DNA from: Flavisolibacter nicotianae | GTDB lineage: Bacteria > Bacteroidota > Bacteroidia > Chitinophagales > Chitinophagaceae | Length of the DNA: 64,000 nt | NCBI RefSeq assembly: GCF_003628535.1 | Contig: NZ_RBCI01000003.1 | Span: 62,001-126,000 of the forward strand | Direction: 5' to 3' | Shown: positions 62,201 through 64,000 of the stretch, one piece after another | Numbering within the stretch: position 1 is the stretch's first letter | How the letters are laid out: every line of letters starts with the position of its first letter | Translations under genes and position numbers: made by a program | The notes under the pieces: model-generated | Databases searched by the model: none | What the model was told of the DNA's origin: nothing | Seen by the model: the letters and a program-made list of their open reading frames with translations, nothing else

Positions 62201-64000
62201 CGAAGTGCGCAAACGGCGGATTGACATAGACTGCGTTGGCGAGTGTCAGGGTATCGGGGCAGGTGTTGTTGAAAACGATCAACCGTACATTGTGCCAGCC
62301 CGTGTCGCCGTACTGGTGCACCGGGTTTTGTTCCGTGGAGGTACCGCCATCGCCGAATTCCCAGAACCACTGGTCCACACGGCCGGTGCTTTTATCCGTG
62401 AAAAATACTTTCTCATAGGGACACACGGTCACCGGCGTGCGGCCAAAGTCGGCATGGGGTTTTTCTCCCGTTCTCACAGCACGGGGCAACACGATCGAGT
62501 CGGTACAGCCGGTGGCAGTCGTAAATACCAGGCTGACTGTGTAATTGCCTGCGACACTGTAGGTGTGCGAAGGCGTCGGGCTTGCAGACGTGGTGCCGTC
62601 ACCGAAGCTCCAGCGATAGGTTGCCAGTGTTTGATTGCCCGAAACGGAAACCGCCGGTGTAATGGTCAGCGGTGTACAGCCGGTCTTTGGCAAACCGCTG
62701 ATGGTGACCTTTGGCTTTTGCACCTGGATAAAATTCGTTTTGACAATCGTGTCGCTGCAGCCGCCATCATTGGTCACGACCAGGCGAATGGTGTAGTTGC
62801 CTTCCTTGGAATAGGTGTGCGTAGGGTTGCTGCCGGTTGCATTGGTGCTGTCGCCAAAATCCCAGGTGTATTGGTAAGGGGTATTACTAGCCGGCGTTGA
62901 GAACTGCACGGTGGCCGGCACCGAGCAATATGCTTGTTGCTGCACGGTAAAATCGGCTGACGGTGCAGCGGTAACCGTGACTGTTTTTTTCAGCGTGTCG
63001 GCGCAGCTGCCAAAATTGGCGATCAGTTGAACGGTGAACGTACCTGCGGTTGCATAGGTTTTTACCGGATTTAAAACAGTGGATGTAGTGCCGTCGCCAA
63101 AATTCCATTGTGCCGTTACCGGTACGGCGGGAGAGGTGCTGGTGAATTGTGCCGGCTTGCCTGCACAAAGCCCCCCATTGGTAAAAGCGGCTTTTGCCGC
63201 ACCGATTTTGAACAGGTCGGGTTTGACGGCCGTGTCGACGCAGCCTTGCGGGCTGGTGGCAACCAGGCTGACAGAATACGTGCCGTTCGTGCTGTAGGTG
63301 TGCGCAGGATTGCTCTCGCTGCTGGTGGCGCCGTCGCCAAAATTCCACAGGAACTGCAGCGGTCCCGGGCCGGTAGTACTGTTGGTGAATTGCACAGTAG
63401 CCGGTGCGGGACAGGAGCCTGGGTTGGTATTGGAAAAACCGGCTTTGACTCCATTGGCAATGCTGATGGCCTGCTCTTTTGTAAAGCTTTTACTGCAGCC
63501 AAAGGAATTGGTTACCCGCAGCGTGACGGAGTACGTACCGGCGGCCGTATACGTATGCACCGGGTTTTGCTGGTTTGCGATGGTGCCGTCACCAAAATCC
63601 CACTGCCAGGAAACCAGGCTGCCGCTACCCGGTGTGCTTTGATCGGAAAAGCTGACCGCCAGCGGAAAGCAGCCGGTGGATTTGTTGAAACGGAAATCAG
63701 CGAGGGGATTGTCGTAAACAGTGATGTACCGGCTTTTGACAACGGAATCTTTTCCCTGCGCATTGCTGACGACCAGCTTCACGGTGTAGGTGCCGGGATT
63801 GAAATACGTGGCCGACGGGTTTCGCAGGTACGACGTGACGCCGTTACCAAGATCCCACCGCCATTGCGTGGGGCTGCCCGATGAACTGTCGGAAAAATAA
63901 ATGGCAAGTGGCGAACAGCCAGAAACTGGTGTGGCGGAAAAGGCGGCCCTGATCTGTGCCGACGCGGTGGCGTTCAGGCAAAGAAGAAACAGGAGCACAA
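59238..64000 (-). CDS. Giant PKD-repeat adhesin-like protein with T9SS type B domain, 5' end beyond window
   Basis: At least 1586 residues; the frame is open to the right edge and the visible N-terminus (LLFLLCLNATASAQ) is already inside a signal peptide, so the true start is a few codons outside. About 15 PKD repeats are recognised by W-x-F-G-D-G and variants (WDLGNG, WDFSDG, WDFANG). Then three Ig-like modules (APSLSCTDC, TPAASTQYTVVAKD, AQTLSCATC) and the type B domain (LFIPNTFSPNTDGTNDRFYP, LKVFNRWGELVFAK, GWDGTFKGQALAPDVYIYTC). A paralogue of 21702 with two extra Ig-like modules. Likely exported with the aid of the downstream PorP/SprF protein. Confidence 0.88.
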   Translation of the reverse strand, partial: VLLFLLCLNATASAQIRAAFSATPVSGCSPLAIYFSDSSSGSPTQWRWDLGNGVTSYLRNPSATYFNPGTYTVKLVVSNAQGKDSVVKSRYITVYDNPLADFRFNKSTGCFPLAVSFSDQSTPGSGSLVSWQWDFGDGTIANQQNPVHTYTAAGTYSVTLRVTNSFGCSKSFTKEQAISIANGVKAGFSNTNPGSCPAPATVQFTNSTTGPGPLQFLWNFGDGATSSESNPAHTYSTNGTYSVSLVATSPQGCVDTAVKPDLFKIGAAKAAFTNGGLCAGKPAQFTSTSPAVPVTAQWNFGDGTTSTVLNPVKTYATAGTFTVQLIANFGSCADTLKKTVTVTAAPSADFTVQQQAYCSVPATVQFSTPASNTPYQYTWDFGDSTNATGSNPTHTYSKEGNYTIRLVVTNDGGCSDTIVKTNFIQVQKPKVTISGLPKTGCTPLTITPAVSVSGNQTLATYRWSFGDGTTSASPTPSHTYSVAGNYTVSLVFTTATGCTDSIVLPRAVRTGEKPHADFGRTPVTVCPYEKVFFTDKSTGRVDQWFWEFGDGGTSTEQNPVHQYGDTGWHNVRLIVFNNTCPDTLTLANAVYVNPPFAHFAVQNDCANKFTKKFVDQSVGPKTWYWEFGDGSTSTLPSPEHVYAGTGRYQVKLIVTNGSCTHFTTQTVMVIDEKADFQTSDSVLCRNTAARFSSAGINSNNIKNWNWNFGDGTTSTDVNGTSHAYAKAGTFTVTLTVTDLLGCSSTRTRQVTVFGPTASFKPQVAATCLKDNIVTFTESSVSDGQHPIVQRIWNFGDGQFDSTASAPYQHSYGKAGSYTVSLFVQDNFGCRDSSRQNAAVVIAQPVAAFGVSDTVTCTDKALQFTNASTGISPIYQWSFGDGRQSTLANPLHAYPATGVYTVSLLVTDQYGCKDSMAKNNLVTVSLPKAVFSVSDSVGTCPPLLVHFTNESKAYKSIRWDFGDGNTSQLDTPSHFYSFPGTYYATLVATGPGGCTDTMRKKIVVKGPSGSFTYAPLSGCKPLTVTFNATTKNDASFIWDFSDGATEAGNKQTSSHTYTDAGDFVPKIILTDAAGCSVPIIGTDTIRVKSVTTSFDLGEARFCDGGTVTFRNHTVSNDLITGYRWNFGDGSTSTAANPEHRYTQPGLYSVQLQAITQSGCSDQHVLTDTVKIYASPIVKIGGDTASCAPVAMSFNSQVVRGNPAQLHWQWDFANGNTSAQQNPGPQRYAADGRYMVSAVVTDQQGCRDTATRAVKLYPAPATDAGADRWICRGSFQQLKVTGAATYRWQAAPSLSCTDCDSPLAAPTDSTRYIVTGSNGFGCSTSDSVVVRVHQPFKLSIGKGDTICAGETVHLAALGADRYTWTPSLDIKNPTAGITTATPAASTQYTVVAKDAYNCFTETGSVFVKVWPVPTVTVQDVQTLQVGNSLQLNPVYSADVKSYYWSNAQTLSCATCPSPVAKPKAETKYSIEVKNEGGCKAQAAVTVHVICNNGNLFIPNTFSPNTDGTNDRFYPRGTGISSIKSLKVFNRWGELVFAKVNFNANDATAGWDGTFKGQALAPDVYIYTCEVVCMNNEVLTFKGDVTLLR

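Noticed and set aside
59742-62900. Long plus-strand open frames (385 and 382 codons) over the giant PKD gene
   Set aside because: They are opposite-strand shadows of a low-complexity, repeat-rich gene; their translations are rich in Cys, Gly and Arg without domain features.

Overview
The window looks like chromosomal DNA of a member of the Bacteroidota, most likely family Chitinophagaceae or a close relative. This is inferred from type IX secretion (T9SS) components and T9SS type B substrates, a Bacteroidota-style RpoZ, promoters of the TTTG-N19-TAnnTTTG kind, few Shine-Dalgarno sites, menaquinone made by the futalosine route, and dense short-spaced operons. I see no rRNA, tRNA, CRISPR array, phage or insertion sequence. 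The species is not identifiable from sequence alone.

Layout. 1-10.2 kb: the 5' part of a secreted Ig-like protein; polyprenyl synthase plus recJ (minus); an OmpA-family protein with a clear promoter and terminator; then bamD-rpoZ and coaBC-porD-DUF4296 (plus); and a methyltransferase. 10.2-14.9 kb: a signalling block with one HisKA_3 histidine kinase, a membrane protein and three NarL-type response regulators, plus a probable small gene ended by a strong hairpin. 14.9-21.5 kb: class IV aminotransferase, photolyase, mqnB-mqnD (menaquinone), a PTPS/QueD protein with folE, a Uma2 nuclease, fabD and a tiny lipoprotein. 21.7-26.0 kb: a 1441-residue PKD-repeat protein with a type B sorting domain. 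26-34.8 kb: M32 carboxypeptidase, polysaccharide deacetylase, Nif3-like protein, a coiled-coil zinc-ribbon protein, recN, small proteins, a SRPBCC protein and an MBL-fold hydrolase.

34.9-40 kb is the most accessory-like stretch: a Lys/Arg-rich histone-like protein, four small hydrophilic probably disordered proteins, secreted or lipoprotein unknowns, a YihY/BrkB membrane protein and a small HNH protein. 40-51 kb is mostly housekeeping: FAD oxidoreductase, ispD, a TPR protein, phosphosulfolactate synthase with aroE, an ECF sigma/anti-sigma/thioesterase operon, rdgB and ilvE. 51-64 kb holds a TonB-type outer-membrane receptor, gcvP, a small membrane protein, an MpaB-like protein, and a PorP/SprF protein downstream of a second giant PKD protein that runs off the right edge.

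How the genes fit together. BamD, PorD, PorP/SprF and the PKD proteins outline outer-membrane assembly and T9SS export of large adhesin-like proteins. IspD, polyprenyl synthase, MqnB and MqnD belong to isoprenoid and menaquinone supply. The observations I consider most worth following are a recurrent -7 box placed 3-6 nt before ATG (suggesting leaderless mRNAs), two small genes at 11.3 and 33.0 kb, the small disordered-protein cluster, a phosphosulfolactate synthase operon, and a set of 3' intergenic tracts built from shuffled short repeats.
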